Positions 62,836 through 64,000 of a stretch of DNA of 64,000 bases are shown here, in pieces. The notes beneath the pieces were generated by a model. That model searched no databases, had not been told where the DNA came from, and was given only the letters and a program-made list of their open reading frames with translations. Source of the DNA: Carassius auratus (lineage: Eukaryota; Chordata; Actinopteri; Cypriniformes; Cyprinidae); the NCBI RefSeq assembly GCF_003368295.1, contig NC_039281.1, positions 5,125,481 through 5,189,480 on the forward strand. Reading direction: 5' to 3'. The translations under genes were made by a program, and so were the position numbers. How positions within the stretch are numbered: position 1 is the stretch's first letter; each line of letters begins with the position of its first letter.

Positions 62836-63340
62836 TGTGTTTTGAGTTTTATAATTCTTGTTTTGTTTATCAGTTAAGCCCGTTTCTGATTAATTAAAAA
62901 CGCAAAGAAATGACTTTGTCATGTGCTGTTTGAATGGTTTTAACGCTGAAATGCAGATTTAAAGACATAGTTTACCTAAACGCTGCAATTCTTCATTAGT
63001 CATAATTTACTCAAAACACTTTTTCATTCTCTTTCCAATGCTTATTAGATTTTATGGAAACTAACAAACTCAGTTTCTATTCACTTTCATTGTATGGAAA
63101 CATATGCATAAAATAGCTTACTGTCATTTTAGAGTAGTTCATTGATTTTTATTTTTAACTTTATTTTTTCATTGTTGAGACATATCACTGTAAGTGTAAC
63201 CTGCACAGCACCTACTCGCTGGCCACAGTCACATAAGAAAAAATAAATAAATCAGAGACACATTTATCTGACACTTCAAGTTAACCAAGTCATTAAATCA
63301 TAACAAGTCATAAATATAAATTCAGCACAGACTTACACTT

Positions 63341-63480
63341 ATGCATTTAGCAGACAGTTTTATCCAAAGCGACTTACAGTGCATTCAGGCTATACATTTT
63401 TTACCCATATGTCTGTTCCCAGGGAATTGAACTCACAACCTTTCACACTGCTAATGCATTGCTCTATCACTGAGCCACAC
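63341..63480 (-). mobile_element. tRNA-derived SINE, minus strand
   Basis: Read on the minus strand it has an A-box-like TGGCTCAGTGATA (63465-63477) and a B box GAGTTCAATTC (63424-63434). Its tail reads AAGTCGCTTTGGATAAAACT followed by GTCTGCTAAATGCAT, the LINE-like 3' end shared by several fish SINEs. It lies in elovl6 intron 1, antisense to the gene. Confidence 0.75.
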
Positions 63481-64000
63481 TTCCATCCAGGCATTTAGTT
63501 AACTTCAAATGTCACAAGTCCTGTGGTTTCACAATACATTGTTGTAGTGACATTTTATGGGTATTATAATGGCCCTCCCTGTTTGTCCATTTTATTTTAA
63601 TTATTATTATTATTTACTGTTCCACCTTTCATTAAGAAATATAAGATTTCTAACAACCCACATCTTTGCCAATGTTCATTCAGCTGAGTGAGGGGATGAA
63701 CAAACGGTTTAAATACCAATTAGCTGTTCCGTTACTCAGCATTTTTTAAGACTATAGATCAGCCTTGTAATTCACATTTTGAATTCAAGGCTAATGCATA
63801 GACACGGAGACTAAACATTTGCTTGAAAAGCATTTTTCAGAACCCCACCCCTGTTCGGATTTAAAAAGCAACTGCTAGGCGCACGTCTCAGCTTTAATAA
63901 TCCAACGCTCTTCTGCTCTGTGATGAATGACTGCAGCACCACAGGATCCTTGCATTCTTGATCATTCCCGATGATCAGGGAAACGGAAGCCATTTTTCAA

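Overview
This window is vertebrate DNA, and almost certainly a ray-finned (cyprinid-like) fish. It is AT-rich and intron-bearing, packed with long (AT)n and (CA)n microsatellites, decayed Tc1 transposons, hAT-type MITEs and tRNA-derived SINEs. Only two protein-coding genes can be supported. No bacterial-type genes, CRISPR arrays or functional tRNA/rRNA genes were seen.

Layout. Positions 1 to about 40,300 are a gene desert holding repeats, simple-sequence tracts and several repeat-free blocks that could be regulatory. Two Tc1 relatives are the largest elements: 21286-22358, and 24246-25798 with terminal inverted repeats of more than 200 bp. Positions about 42,300-50,760 hold pitx2 on the plus strand. 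Two alternative first coding exons are visible: a short a-type exon at 44643-44688 and a c-type exon at 47771-47942. Both splice in phase to a shared homeodomain exon (48583-48782) and a last exon (49547-50110). The predicted proteins are 269 residues (a) and 311 residues (c). Positions 50,760-60,880 are intergenic with repeats and possible regulatory blocks. Positions about 60,880-61,271 hold the promoter region and start-codon exon of elovl6, also on the plus strand; the rest of that gene lies beyond the window and 61,272-64,000 is its first intron.

How it fits together. pitx2 encodes a paired-like (K50, bicoid-type) homeodomain factor used in pituitary, eye, tooth and left-right development. 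Its c isoform is the one driven on the left side by Nodal signalling in vertebrates. The last intron carries two opposed FoxH1-type sites and two SMAD-type motifs, the expected make-up of the known asymmetric enhancer of Pitx2. A second FoxH1/bicoid composite site lies between the a and c exons. elovl6 (fatty-acid elongase) is a neighbour by position, not by pathway. In the human locus, recalled from general knowledge, ENPEP lies between these two genes; no trace of it is visible here.

Limits. Exon calls rest on reading frames, splice sites and recognised proteins. Non-coding exons, promoters and conserved elements are inferred by eye without any alignment. Repeat families were recognised by pattern, not by a database search.
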